From Polyangiaceae bacterium (GTDB taxonomy: Bacteria; Myxococcota_A; Polyangia; Polyangiales; Polyangiaceae): 64,000 nt of DNA. The notes under the pieces are model-generated. The model was not told where the DNA came from, searched no databases, and saw nothing but the letters and a program-made list of their open reading frames with translations. Of this stretch, positions 8,390 to 16,759 are shown in pieces; the stretch's first letter is position 1, and each line of letters begins with the position of its first letter. The stretch lies in the NCBI GenBank assembly GCA_015075635.1, contig JABTUA010000003.1, positions 62,001-126,000 of the forward strand. Reading direction: 5' to 3'. A program made the translations under genes and the position numbers.

Positions 8390-9382
8390 TCAGTGCGGAT
8401 CGAGATCCTCCAGACCGTAGAGCGTGGCGCTGGTGCCGAGCGCGGGTTTTTCCCAGCTGCCGAGCCCAGCGGCGCCGAGCAACGTCCCGGCCTCACCTGC
8501 CAGGTACTCTCGCACGCCGTCGTGGGTGATCATCGCGGCGTTCAGTCGCTCGGTCGAGCCGGTGAGCGTCTCCGTCCAGTTGCCCGCGGCATCTCGGCGC
8601 AGCGCGATGCCGCCGTCTCCCGCCGCCAGGCCCTTCGAAGCATCGGCGGCGATGGCGACGCCGTTCAGCGGGCCCTTCGCCGTGGCCTCCAGCGCGAAGG
8701 TCTTGCCCAGGTCCTTGCTCGCCCAGATCTGACCCTTGGAGTCCACGCTGACGATCACGCTGCCGTTCGGCGCCATGTCCACTGCGCGCAGATCTCCCGC
8801 GCCCGGCAGGGTCTGGCTGTGCCAGGTCTTGCCCAGATCGGTGGTGCTGAGCACGGTGCCGGCGTCGCCCACGACGACGATCAGATCTGCGTTGAGCGCG
8901 GCCGACGCACCGCGCAGCGTCACCGACGTTCCCGTGTCGACGGCCTTCCAGCTGTCGCCGCCGTCGTTCGAGACCGCGAGGTAGCCGTTGTCTCCGGCGG
9001 TGACGCCCGTGTACGTGGCAGTCGCGGCGTGGTGGTCGTGCGCGAAGTGCACCGTGCGCAGCGCATCGCTCGTGCCCGAGCCCTGCTTCTGCCACGTCTC
9101 CCCGCCGTCGCGCGTGCGCCCGACGAAGCCGCTCTCGCCGGCTGCCCAGCCATCCAGGTTCCCGACGCAGGTGACCGCGAACAGATCGTGCGGCACCAGC
9201 GTGCGCGTGCTCCAGGTCACGCCGTCGAAGGTTTGTGCGAACGCGCCGTCGGCGCCGACCGCGGCCTGCCAGCCGCTCGGCGTGCCCGAGTCGCTCTTGC
9301 TCGTCTTCTTGTCGTCGTCGTTGCCACACCCCACGAGCAGGAACGCCAGCGCCAGCAGCCCGCCCAACTTGATCCCCGTCAT
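8390..9382 (-). CDS. BNR/Ycf48-like beta-propeller lipoprotein
   Basis: The 330-residue protein has a lipoprotein signal (lipobox LVGC, followed by an Asp-rich GNDDDKK stretch). The body consists of repeating blades of ~45 residues with Asp-box-like motifs such as DGGETW, DGGDSW, DLGKTW and DLGKTF, characteristic of sialidase/BNR and Ycf48-like propellers. No catalytic residues of sialidases are evident, so it is likely a binding or scaffold protein outside the inner membrane. ATG at 9382. The 139 bases upstream are shared with the divergent LamG lipoprotein gene and contain a palindrome. Confidence 0.75.
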   Translation of the reverse strand: MTGIKLGGLLALAFLLVGCGNDDDKKTSKSDSGTPSGWQAAVGADGAFAQTFDGVTWSTRTLVPHDLFAVTCVGNLDGWAAGESGFVGRTRDGGETWQKQGSGTSDALRTVHFAHDHHAATATYTGVTAGDNGYLAVSNDGGDSWKAVDTGTSVTLRGASAALNADLIVVVGDAGTVLSTTDLGKTWHSQTLPGAGDLRAVDMAPNGSVIVSVDSKGQIWASKDLGKTFALEATAKGPLNGVAIAADASKGLAAGDGGIALRRDAAGNWTETLTGSTERLNAAMITHDGVREYLAGEAGTLLGAAGLGSWEKPALGTSATLYGLEDLDPH

Positions 9383-9435
9383 GTCCGCCAGGGTACGCCC
9401 CCGAGGGCTGCTGCAAATAGCCCAGGGATTTCAGT

Positions 9436-9452
9436 ACACTATCCGATAGTGT
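9436..9452. promoter_or_regulatory. Perfect 8+8 inverted repeat between divergent genes (operator candidate)
   Basis: The sequence acactatc-c-gatagtgt is a perfect dyad with a one-base centre. It lies between the divergent BNR lipoprotein (start 9382) and LamG lipoprotein (start 9522), in a stretch that is clearly AT-richer than its surroundings. Its size and symmetry suit a dimeric repressor of the TetR, GntR or MarR type. No regulator gene is adjacent. Confidence 0.45.
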
Positions 9453-9521
9453 GCGAATTTGTGGGCCCATGTATGTTTTTGTGCGTGCGCGCCTCCGGTC
9501 ATGGAGTTACAAAGCCCCGCC

Positions 9522-10466
9522 ATGGCCAACCGCACCACCTCCCTCGGGCTCGCGGCACAGCTTGCCGCGCTCTGTTTCCTCGCGACCGCCGCCTGCGCAG
9601 CGCCGACAGGAATCGAGAACGAATCGGCCGAGGGCAACGGTGAGCCCGCGGCGCCGGCGGTGGGCAGCGGCACGGGGACCGACACGGTGACCGGCCTCGC
9701 GCCGAGCGCAGGCGGGGCGACCGGCAGCGGTGGCAGCGCTGGAGCCGCGGGCGCGGCGGGCGCGGCGGGCGCGGCGGGCGCGGCGGGCGCGCCGAGTGGC
9801 GGCGGCAGCGGTGGCGCGCCGACCACCACGCCGGGCCTCGAGGGCGAGTGGGGCTTCGACGACGTCGGAGCGCTGACGACCAAGGACGCCTCTGGGCATT
9901 CGCACCACGGCTCGCTCATCGGCACGGGTGTGAGCGTGGTCAACGGCGGCAAAGTCGGCTCGGCGGCGAGCTTCTCCGGCGGCGATGGCCGAATCTCGAT
10001 CCCCAGCGCTCCGGCGCTGGATTTCACCAAGGCCGCCACCATCGAGCTCTGGGTGAAGCTGAGCAGCATGACGGCGGGCTCCATCGTCGGGCGCCTCGGC
10101 TCGTCGGGCGATGGCGTGGCCATCCGCACCGCGCAGGGCAACGTTCAGGCGTCGTTCACTCGCGCCGGCTTCGGCTCGGCCATCGTCACCAGCGAGCCGG
10201 GCGTCTTGGCCTCGGGCTGGACTCACCTCGCGGTGGTCAACGACGGCTCGACGCTCAAGCTCTACCTGAACGGGAAGCTCCACAAGACCGAGACCGGAGG
10301 GCAGCTCGGCTACGTGAACGGCAACCTCTCCGTGGGCAAGAGCGGCTCGGACATGGCACTGAACGGATACGTCGACGAGCTCAAGTGGTGGTCGATCGCG
10401 CGTAGCAACGAGGAAGTTTGCAGCGACGCTGGAGGAGTCTGGGCCAGCGGCGAGTGCGCGCTGTGA
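9522..10466 (+). CDS. LamG/concanavalin-like domain lipoprotein
   Basis: A 314-residue protein. From the ATG at 9522 a signal peptide leads to TAACAAP, a lipobox-like site. A Gly/Ala linker with GAA repeats follows, then a C-terminal LamG-like jelly roll of ~200 residues (EGEWGFDD...DASGHSHHGSLIG...KVGSAASFSGGDGRISIP...TIELWVKL...GWTHLAVVNDGSTLKLYLNG...GYVDELKWW), the classic laminin-G/LamGL pattern that binds glycans or proteins. An ATG at 9501 is possible but would lengthen the signal peptide. A C-terminal Cys pair follows the domain. A surface lectin-like role is inferred. Confidence 0.8.
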   Translation: MANRTTSLGLAAQLAALCFLATAACAAPTGIENESAEGNGEPAAPAVGSGTGTDTVTGLAPSAGGATGSGGSAGAAGAAGAAGAAGAAGAPSGGGSGGAPTTTPGLEGEWGFDDVGALTTKDASGHSHHGSLIGTGVSVVNGGKVGSAASFSGGDGRISIPSAPALDFTKAATIELWVKLSSMTAGSIVGRLGSSGDGVAIRTAQGNVQASFTRAGFGSAIVTSEPGVLASGWTHLAVVNDGSTLKLYLNGKLHKTETGGQLGYVNGNLSVGKSGSDMALNGYVDELKWWSIARSNEEVCSDAGGVWASGECAL

Positions 10467-10584
10467 GCCGCATCCCGCGTCCGCGCCCCTGGTTTGTTGC
10501 ACCTTGATTGCGCGGCGGGCGTTCTTCTGTGAAAATTGAAGCCTTGGGTACGCTCGGATTTCCCGAGCGCCCTGGAGGCATTCG

Positions 10585-12411
10585 ATGCAGTCGCTTCTTC
10601 GATCCGCGGTCGTCGGGTGCTTGGTGGTCGTGGCGGCCGCCGCGGTCGGATGTGCGAGCGGGGAGAGCAGCGGCACACCCGCTGTCGGCGGCGGGACGAG
10701 CATCGGCGGCAGCGGCACCGGCGCGAGCGGCGGCACGAGCGGAACGGGCGGCAGCAGCGTCGGCGGTGGCGCGGGCACCGACGGCGGCGCAGGCACCGGC
10801 GGCGGTTGGCCGGGCGAGTGCAGCGGAGCGGCCGAGCAGCCCTGCTATGGCGGACCCGCCGGCACCGAAGGCGTCGGCGAGTGCAAGGCCGGCAAGCAGG
10901 TGTGCGAGAACGGCAAGTGGAGCGCCTGCCAAGGCGAGGTCATCCCCGCGGACGAGACCTGCGACAAGCGCGACAACGACTGCGACGGTCTCGAAGACGA
11001 GGACCAGGGACAGACGACCTGCGGCAAGGGCGCCTGCCAGGTGACCGTCGAGAACTGCGTCGCCGGTGTGGCTCAGACCTGCACTCCGAAGCAGGGCAGC
11101 GCGACGGAGCAGTGCGACGGCACCGATGACAACTGCGACGGCCAGGTGGACGAGGGCTGCTCCTGCACGAACGGCCAGACGCAGGCCTGCTACACCGGCG
11201 CCCCGGCCACCAAGAACGTCGGCGAGTGCAGCGCCGGCACGCAGACCTGCAGCGGCGGCAAGTGGGGCACGTGCAGCGGCGAGCAGCTCCCGGTCGCGGA
11301 GAAGTGCAACGGGCTCGACGACGACTGCGACGGGCAGACCGACGAGGGCAACCCGCAGGGCGGCCAGACCTGCAATACCGGCAAGCAGGGCGCGTGCGGC
11401 GCGGGCACGACTGCTTGTCAGAACAGCACGCTGGTCTGCAACCAGAACGTCCAGCCGAGCGCAGAGATCTGCGACGGCGTGGACAACAACTGCAACGGCA
11501 GCGCGGACGAGGGCAATCCGGGCAGCGGTCAGACCTGCAGCACCGGCAAGCTCGGCGTCTGCTCTGCGGGCACGACGCAGTGCCAGAGCGGCGGCATCGT
11601 CTGCGCTCAGAACGTCCAGCCGAGCACGGAGACCTGCGACGGCGCGGACAACAACTGCAACGGGAACGTGGACGAGGGCTGCAACTGCCTGAATGGCACC
11701 ACCCAGGGCTGCTACACCGGCGCCCCGGGCACGCAGGGTGTGGGGCAGTGCAAGGCCGGCACCCAGACCTGCACCAACGGCAACTGGGGCGCTTGCACCG
11801 GTCAGGTGATCCCGACGACGGAGACCTGCAACGCCAAGGACGACAACTGCAACGGCTCCACGGACGAGAACAATCCGGGTGGCGGCGGCGGCTGCACCAC
11901 GGGTCTGCCCGGGATCTGCAGCGCGGGCAGCTACCAGTGTCAGGGAGGCTCGCTCCAGTGCGTGCAGAGCCAGCAGGCGGCGCCGAGCGACACCTGCGGC
12001 AACAACCAGGACGACAACTGCAACGGCCAGGTGGACGAGAACTGCGGCTGCCCGCACGACGTGTGCTCGGCGGGCGTCGCGCTGCCCAACGGTTGTGACG
12101 CGGCGACGGGCAACTGTGTGTCCAAGGTGTGCGCCGTGGACTCGTACTGCTGCAGCGGAAGCTGGGACTCGATCTGCGTGTCGGAGGTCCGCACCGTCTG
12201 CAAGAGCCTGAAGTGCTCCGAGTCCCAAGGGAGCTGCGCGCACACGCTGTGTGTCACGGGCACCCAACTGGTCAGCGGCTGCGACAGCGCGAAGGCGAAC
12301 TGCGTCAGCGCCATCTGCGCCGCTGACTCCTACTGCTGCACCTACGGCTGGGACAGCTATTGCGTGAGCGAGGTCGCCTCGGTCTGCGCCAACGGCTACA
12401 ACTGCCTGTGA
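10585..12411 (+). CDS. MopE-type Cys-rich repeat lipoprotein
   Basis: A 608-residue lipoprotein with lipobox AVGC (Cys23), a Gly-rich linker to about residue 75, and seven MopE-type motifs (C-[DN]-x3-D-[DN]-[DN]-C-[DN]-G-x2-DE) spaced ~40-70 residues apart, separated by C-x-[AT]-G-T-x-x-C blocks. Two copies of a C-terminal module follow (DSYCC-x4-WDS-x-CVSEV). Methylococcus MopE is a copper-binding surface protein; myxobacterial relatives share the repeats but their function is unknown. GGAGG lies 7 bases before the ATG at 10585. The stop overlaps the GTG start of trmO. Confidence 0.85.
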   Translation: MQSLLRSAVVGCLVVVAAAAVGCASGESSGTPAVGGGTSIGGSGTGASGGTSGTGGSSVGGGAGTDGGAGTGGGWPGECSGAAEQPCYGGPAGTEGVGECKAGKQVCENGKWSACQGEVIPADETCDKRDNDCDGLEDEDQGQTTCGKGACQVTVENCVAGVAQTCTPKQGSATEQCDGTDDNCDGQVDEGCSCTNGQTQACYTGAPATKNVGECSAGTQTCSGGKWGTCSGEQLPVAEKCNGLDDDCDGQTDEGNPQGGQTCNTGKQGACGAGTTACQNSTLVCNQNVQPSAEICDGVDNNCNGSADEGNPGSGQTCSTGKLGVCSAGTTQCQSGGIVCAQNVQPSTETCDGADNNCNGNVDEGCNCLNGTTQGCYTGAPGTQGVGQCKAGTQTCTNGNWGACTGQVIPTTETCNAKDDNCNGSTDENNPGGGGGCTTGLPGICSAGSYQCQGGSLQCVQSQQAAPSDTCGNNQDDNCNGQVDENCGCPHDVCSAGVALPNGCDAATGNCVSKVCAVDSYCCSGSWDSICVSEVRTVCKSLKCSESQGSCAHTLCVTGTQLVSGCDSAKANCVSAICAADSYCCTYGWDSYCVSEVASVCANGYNCL

Positions 12412-13202
12412 GCGAGCTCCGCCTCACGCCCATCGGCGTGGTGCGCTCGCCGTTCGGCGAGCCGGCGGAGGCGCCGCGACAACCCGCCGCCGCACGCGGC
12501 GTCGAGGCTCGGATCGAGCTCGACCCGGGGCGCGGCTTCGAGTTCGCGCTCGAGGACGTCGAGAGCTGGCGCTACCTGTGGGTGCTGTTCTGGTTCGACC
12601 GCGCCGAAGGCTGGCGCCCCAAGGTGCGACCGCCCCGCAGCCGGGAGCGCCGCGGAGTGTTCGCCACCCGCTCGCCGCACCGGCCCAACCCCATCGGCTT
12701 GTCGGTGGTGGAGCTGGTGCGCGTGGAGGGGCTCACGCTGCACGTCCGGGACGTGGACATCCTGGACGGAACCCCCGTGCTCGATCTGAAGCCCTACGTC
12801 GCCTACACCGACGTCCCACCGGACCCGGGCACGGGTTGGCTCGAGGCCGAGGCTCGACAGGATCCAGGGCCGCGCTGGGAGGTGCGGCTCTCGGCGCGGG
12901 CGGCGGAGCAGGCGGGCTTCCTCCGCGACCGCTTCGGCATCGAGCTGGTCGAGCCGGTGACGCAGGCGCTCTCGCTGGGGCCCGCGCCGCATCCCTATCG
13001 GCGCATCAAGCGGGACGGGGACGAGCTGGTGATCGCCCACAAGGACTGGCGCGCGCGCTTCCGGGTGGAGGGGACGAGCGTCACGGTCCTCGGCTTCGCG
13101 AGCGGATATCGCCCGCGCGAGCTCCACGCCCCGGCGGGCTCCAGCCTGGAGCCGCACCGCTGCTTCGTTCAGGCTTTCGGCTACCCCGGGGACCGGACGT
13201 AG
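12408..13202 (+). CDS. trmO: tRNA (N6-threonylcarbamoyladenosine-37) N6-methyltransferase TrmO
   Basis: The 264-residue protein begins LRLTPIGVVRSPF, the hallmark N-terminus of the TrmO/TsaA family, and includes FATRSPHRPNPIGLSVVEL, the conserved SAM-site loop, followed by ILDGTPVLDLKPYV. TrmO methylates t6A37 of threonine tRNAs. The family core of ~150 residues is followed by a C-terminal half typical of the E. coli type. The start is GTG at 12408, forming a GTGA overlap with the stop of the MopE lipoprotein, so translation may be coupled even though the two roles seem unrelated. Confidence 0.9.
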   Translation: MSELRLTPIGVVRSPFGEPAEAPRQPAAARGVEARIELDPGRGFEFALEDVESWRYLWVLFWFDRAEGWRPKVRPPRSRERRGVFATRSPHRPNPIGLSVVELVRVEGLTLHVRDVDILDGTPVLDLKPYVAYTDVPPDPGTGWLEAEARQDPGPRWEVRLSARAAEQAGFLRDRFGIELVEPVTQALSLGPAPHPYRRIKRDGDELVIAHKDWRARFRVEGTSVTVLGFASGYRPRELHAPAGSSLEPHRCFVQAFGYPGDRT

Positions 13203-13236
13203 CCGAGACGGCCGCGCTGAACTAGAATCGGGGCAG

Positions 13237-14049
13237 ATGACCGGCTGGGCTTTTTGGTCACGGCTCGTCGCCATGCTCGGCGCGACGTTCCTCGTGGGGT
13301 GCGCCGTCTCGGACACCAACCTGTTCGGCATGAGCGACGCGGGTGTGAACGACTCGGGCACAGGCGGCGCCGGCAGCGGCGGAGGCCCGCAGAGCGGTGG
13401 GTCAGGCGGTGCCGTCGGCGGTGCTGCGGGGTCGGGCGGCGCCGCCACGGGTGGTGCTACGACAGGTGGCGCGGGCGGCAGCACGGGCGCGACGGGTGGC
13501 GTCGGCGGTGGCACTGGCGGCTTCGGCGGCAGCACCGGCGGCTTCGGCGGCAGCACCGGTGGCTTCGGCGGCAGCACCGGCGGCTTCGGCGGCAGCACCG
13601 GTGGGAGCGGAGGCACCTCCACGGCCAGCTGTTGCACGGCGCACAGCACGCCGGGGTGCGCCACCGCCAGCATCCAGAGCTGCGTCTGCGCGCAGGACTC
13701 CTTCTGCTGCACCACAGCCTGGGACTCCGGTTGCGTGAGCGAGGTGCAGACGCTCGGTTGCGGGAGCTGTGGCACCGGAGGCAGCGGCGGAGTTGGCGGT
13801 AGCGGCGGAGTTGGCGGTAGCGGCGGCTTCGGCGGCAGCGGCGGTTTCGGCGGCAGCGGCGGTTTCGGTGGTAGCGGTGGCAGCGGCGGAGCGACCGCCG
13901 GTGACTGCTGCGTCACGCACTCCACGCCGAGCTGCGGCAACGCCTCCGTCGCCTCCTGCGTGTGCCTCTACGACTCGTACTGCTGCACCTACTCGTGGGA
14001 TAGCCTCTGCGTCAGCGAGGTCACTTCGTACGGCTGCGGCACCTGCTGA
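13237..14049 (+). CDS. Gly-linker lipoprotein with two DSxCC-WDSxCVSEV modules
   Basis: A 270-residue lipoprotein with lipobox LVGC (Cys22). Two low-complexity Gly linkers (GGFGGST units, then GGVGGSGGFGGS units) alternate with two Cys-rich modules of about 45 residues, each reading C-C-x-x-HSTP-x-C...C-x-x-DS-[FY]-CC-x4-WDS-x-CVSEV. The same module closes the MopE-type protein upstream. No enzyme motif is visible; it is probably a disulfide-stabilised surface domain. ATG at 13237. A short perfect hairpin (ctgaca-aag-tgtcag, 14046-14060) spans the stop codon. Confidence 0.75.
   Translation: MTGWAFWSRLVAMLGATFLVGCAVSDTNLFGMSDAGVNDSGTGGAGSGGGPQSGGSGGAVGGAAGSGGAATGGATTGGAGGSTGATGGVGGGTGGFGGSTGGFGGSTGGFGGSTGGFGGSTGGSGGTSTASCCTAHSTPGCATASIQSCVCAQDSFCCTTAWDSGCVSEVQTLGCGSCGTGGSGGVGGSGGVGGSGGFGGSGGFGGSGGFGGSGGSGGATAGDCCVTHSTPSCGNASVASCVCLYDSYCCTYSWDSLCVSEVTSYGCGTC
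13507..13611 (+). repeat. Coding tandem repeat, GGFGGSTG units
   Basis: Four to five near-identical copies of a 24-base unit encode Gly-Gly-Phe-Gly-Gly-Ser-Thr-Gly within the lipoprotein. A related but distinct GGFGGS/GGVGGS array (18-base units) occupies 13783-13890 in the same gene, between its two Cys-rich modules. Confidence 0.8.
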
Positions 14050-14171
14050 CAAAGTGTCAGAGCGGCCCAAGCTGCGTGGCTCCAGCGCGTCAGATTGACT
14101 GAGCCACGGCGCTGTTCGGTCGAAATTTGGCCGGATTCTGCGGCGGCACGCGGCTTGCTGGAGCAAGAGCG

Positions 14172-14552
14172 ATGTCTGGTTTTGGTCGTCCCGTGCGCCG
14201 TCGTTTCACCTGGCTCGAGCTCGCGCTCGGCGCCGGCATCGCCGCGGTGCTCGTCACCGGAGGCGCGTTCTTCTTTCGCCCCGGGGCGAAGGTCGATGAA
14301 GCGGATCTGGCGGTTCGCGACGCGCAGCGCATCCGCGAGGCGGCGGTCGAGTGGCGCGAGGGGAATCCGCGCGGTTGTCCGACCCTGACCCAGCTCCAGC
14401 ACGAGAGGAAGCTCTCCTCCCAAGCTCGTACCGACGATCCCTGGGGCAGCCGCTACCGCGTCGCCTGCACCGAGAGCGGCATCGTCGTGCTCTCGCCGGG
14501 TCGCGACCAGAAGCCAGGGACGGCGGATGACGTGTCAGTCCCGAGGAGCTGA
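14172..14552 (+). CDS. Orphan GspG-like pseudopilin
   Basis: The 126-residue protein has a basic N-terminus followed by RRRFTWLELALGAG and a hydrophobic stretch. This resembles the type IV/pseudopilin signature (G-F-T-x-x-E) but the Gly before Phe is Arg, and Trp replaces Leu. The C-terminal part contains DPWGSRYRV and a PGTADDV segment, features of the GspG calcium loop. No other type II secretion genes are near. It might be a minor pseudopilin or an uncleaved membrane protein. ATG at 14172 fits the signal-like start; the 3' end overlaps the convergent ABC1 kinase gene by 18 bases. Confidence 0.65.
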   Translation: MSGFGRPVRRRFTWLELALGAGIAAVLVTGGAFFFRPGAKVDEADLAVRDAQRIREAAVEWREGNPRGCPTLTQLQHERKLSSQARTDDPWGSRYRVACTESGIVVLSPGRDQKPGTADDVSVPRS

Positions 14553-15866
14553 CGGAACCTCGCGGAACGGAGCGCGGCCTGGGGGCGCGGTGAGCATCGC
14601 CTGCGAGAGATAGGGCATCGCCAGCGGCACCAGATCGATGGACGGATCGAGCTGCTTGCCCAGCCCTTCGGCCACCAGGAGCGCAATGTTCACCACGGTG
14701 AACGAGGGATCGATCTGCACGCGATGCCGCCGCAGGATGTTCATCATGCCGCTCACCGCCCGGCTGACCTCGACCTCGCCGAGCTTCTTGTCGTAGAGAC
14801 CGCCCAGGAAGCCGACGACGTCGCGCTCGAAGGCCCGGTAGTCGGTGCCGCTCACGGTGGGCGCGTAGATGTAGAAGAGGCGCGCGCACTCCGCCCCGTT
14901 CTGCTGCGACAGCGCGACGAAGGTCTCCACCCAGGGTCGGAGCAGGTCGCTCGGGATCTCGCTCACCATGCCCAGGTCGATCAGCACCACGCGGTCGTCG
15001 GGCGTCAGGATGATGTTGCCGGGGTGCAAGTCGGCGTGGACGAAGCCGTCCGTGAAGATCATCTTCAGCACCGCTTCGCCGCCCAGCCGGGCCAGCTTGG
15101 CGCGGTCCCCGCCCACCTTCTCCGGCTCGGTCGCCTTCACGCCGTCGACGAACTCCATGCACAGCACGCGGCGCGTGCAGAGCTCGTCGATCAGCGCCGG
15201 CACGCCCACGTTCTCCACCTCGGCGAAGCTCTTGGCGAAGCGCCGGTTGTTCTCCGCCTCGCGGCAGAAGTCGAGCTGACCGTGCAGCGCCTCACCGAAG
15301 CGCTCCACCGCCCCGGGCAGCGACAGCATGCGCACGGTTTCGAAGCGGTCGAGCAGCCTGGCCCAGAAGCTCAGGATGCTGAGGTCACGCTCGATCTGCC
15401 GCTGGGCGTCGGGGCGCTGGACCTTCAGCGCCACGACCCGACCTGTCCTGAGACGCGCGCGGTGGACTTGCGCGACGCTGGCAGCGGCCACCGGCGTCTC
15501 GTCGATCTCGGCGATCAGCTCGCGTTCCTTGTCCGCGCCGACCTCGTCGTCGAGGACGCGGCGCACGGCGGGGAACGGCGCGGGAGGTACGGCGTCCTGC
15601 AGCCGCGCGAGCGGCTCGATGAAGCCGGGGCCGAGTAGGTCGGGACGCGTGCTCAGGATCTGTCCGAACTTGATGAACGTCGCGCCCAACTTCTGCAGCA
15701 GCCGGGCCAGCGCCTCGCCGCGCAGGAGCTCGACCTGCTCTGGGCCGAGCCGACCCGCCCAGGCGCGCCGCCACAGGTAACCGAGACAGGCCAGCGTGCA
15801 CGTCACGAAGATGTGCAGGAAGCGCAGCCAGAGTCCGAGGTATCTGGTCAACTTGCGCACTTTCAC
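14535..15866 (-). CDS. ABC1/AarF/UbiB family atypical kinase
   Basis: The 443-residue protein carries the family motifs in order: KFGQILSTRPDLL (KxGQ extension motif), PVAAASVAQVHRARL (Ala-rich loop), VALKVQRPD (nucleotide-binding Lys), EFVDG, and HADLHPGNIILTPDDRVVLIDLG (catalytic HxDxxPGN and metal-binding Asp). Relatives such as UbiB and ADCK proteins act in quinone or lipid metabolism as ATPases. The start is a GTG at 15866 (no ATG nearby), and it lies inside the left end of the repeat element at 15845-15954, so the element supplies the start codon. A hydrophobic stretch follows at residues ~10-30. Confidence 0.85.
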   Translation of the reverse strand: MKVRKLTRYLGLWLRFLHIFVTCTLACLGYLWRRAWAGRLGPEQVELLRGEALARLLQKLGATFIKFGQILSTRPDLLGPGFIEPLARLQDAVPPAPFPAVRRVLDDEVGADKERELIAEIDETPVAAASVAQVHRARLRTGRVVALKVQRPDAQRQIERDLSILSFWARLLDRFETVRMLSLPGAVERFGEALHGQLDFCREAENNRRFAKSFAEVENVGVPALIDELCTRRVLCMEFVDGVKATEPEKVGGDRAKLARLGGEAVLKMIFTDGFVHADLHPGNIILTPDDRVVLIDLGMVSEIPSDLLRPWVETFVALSQQNGAECARLFYIYAPTVSGTDYRAFERDVVGFLGGLYDKKLGEVEVSRAVSGMMNILRRHRVQIDPSFTVVNIALLVAEGLGKQLDPSIDLVPLAMPYLSQAMLTAPPGRAPFREVPSAPRD

Positions 15867-15954
15867 GCGACGAAATGCCCGCTGTGCAGGCGCTTCTTCG
15901 TAGCGTGACCTGCCAGAGCGTCGCGAGTCATGGGAATGTCCAAGTCGAACCTAG
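15845..15954. mobile_element. Short copy of a TIR-bounded intergenic element (MITE-like, copy A)
   Basis: This ~110-base segment shares an identical 18-base block (acttgcgcactttcacgc, 15851-15868), a 12-base block (agcgtgacctgc, 15902-15913) and the right end caagtcgaacctag (15941-15954) with a longer copy at 36699-36936. The left end (ctggtcaacttg) is an imperfect inverted match to the right end. It lacks about 125 bases found in the longer copy. The left end contains the start codon of the ABC1 kinase gene and the CTAG of the right end provides the TAG stop of the zinc-ribbon gene. No coding capacity is visible. Confidence 0.55.
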
Positions 15955-16679
15955 TGGCTGGACTCGACCGCGTCGTCGCGCTCGGACTCGGGCGTGCCGG
16001 CCGCGCGCCGCCCGCACTCGCGAACGGCGACGACGATCACGGCGATGATCGCGACCACGGCGTACCACTCCCAGCGGTGCCGAGTCGCGGGCCTTGGCGT
16101 CGGCGTGGAGATCACCGCCGGGCGCTCGGGTCCGGGGCCGATAGCCGCCTGGATCACGCTCTGGTGCTTCTCCCGCCGCTCCGGCGGCGTGCCTTGGAAG
16201 GTGAGCCAGAACGAGCCCGCGCGCGCCTCCGCCTCGCGGGACGCCCCGTAGAGCTGCATTGCCGTCGGCAGGTCGGTTCGGAGCCAGCCCGGGGCTTGAA
16301 AGGTCGTCGTCTTGGTCCCGCACTGCGCGCACTCGAGGGAGTCGTCGGTGCCCGGCTCGACCAACATCAGCTCCGCGCGGCACTTCGCGCAGGTCGGCGC
16401 GCCCAGCGTGTAGCGGGCGACGAGCCGGCCGTCCGGCGTCACCTGCTCGGCGACTCGGGTGTCGGAGTCCGTCTCCGGCAGGTCGAAGCTCTTCTCGTCG
16501 ATCTCGGCGAACAGCTGCGTCCAGCTGACGCTGCTCACCTCGACGGCTTCGCCGCAGGCGGAGCAGGCGACTCGCAGGTGCGGCGCGCCGAGCCCCACCG
16601 GTCGATGGCAGGCGGCGCACGACGCCTCGATCTCCAGCCGGACGGGGCGCTGGAGGGCAGCCCGGGGCGCGTTCGACAT
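15951..16679 (-). CDS. Zinc-ribbon membrane protein of unknown function
   Basis: The 242-residue protein has three Cys pairs of the zinc-ribbon kind: CAACHRP with CSACGE, then CAKCRAE with CAQCGT. A single hydrophobic segment near the C-terminus (WYAVVAIIAVIVVAV) suggests a tail anchor with a short, charged end. I do not recognise the family. The ATG at 16679 gives the first ribbon close to the N-terminus. The stop TAG lies inside the terminal repeat of the element at 15845-15954, so the C-terminus was probably reshaped by that insertion. Confidence 0.65.
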   Translation of the reverse strand: MSNAPRAALQRPVRLEIEASCAACHRPVGLGAPHLRVACSACGEAVEVSSVSWTQLFAEIDEKSFDLPETDSDTRVAEQVTPDGRLVARYTLGAPTCAKCRAELMLVEPGTDDSLECAQCGTKTTTFQAPGWLRTDLPTAMQLYGASREAEARAGSFWLTFQGTPPERREKHQSVIQAAIGPGPERPAVISTPTPRPATRHRWEWYAVVAIIAVIVVAVRECGRRAAGTPESERDDAVESSH

Positions 16680-16708
16680 CGGCCCCGCATTCTATAGAAA
16701 AAGTGGGG

Positions 16709-16730
16709 CGCGAGCGGCGATTCGCTCGCG
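16709..16730 (+). promoter_or_regulatory. Perfect hairpin in the aat upstream region
   Basis: cgcgagcg-gcgatt-cgctcgcg forms an uninterrupted 8-bp stem with a 6-base loop, 30 bases before the GTG start of aat. A TATAGA-like -10 sequence (tctatagaaaa, 16691-16701) lies just upstream, so the hairpin would fall near the 5' end of the aat transcript. There is no downstream T-run and no gene ends here, so it is not an ordinary terminator. Confidence 0.3.
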
Positions 16731-16759
16731 GCCTGGGCCTGCCGTAGCATTCCCTCAGC

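Noticed and set aside
10381..12267. 628-residue open frame antisense to the MopE-type gene
   Set aside because: High GC leaves antisense frames open. The plus frame has a signal peptide, seven MopE motifs and a ribosome binding site; the antisense frame is Ala/Arg/Val-rich with no fold.
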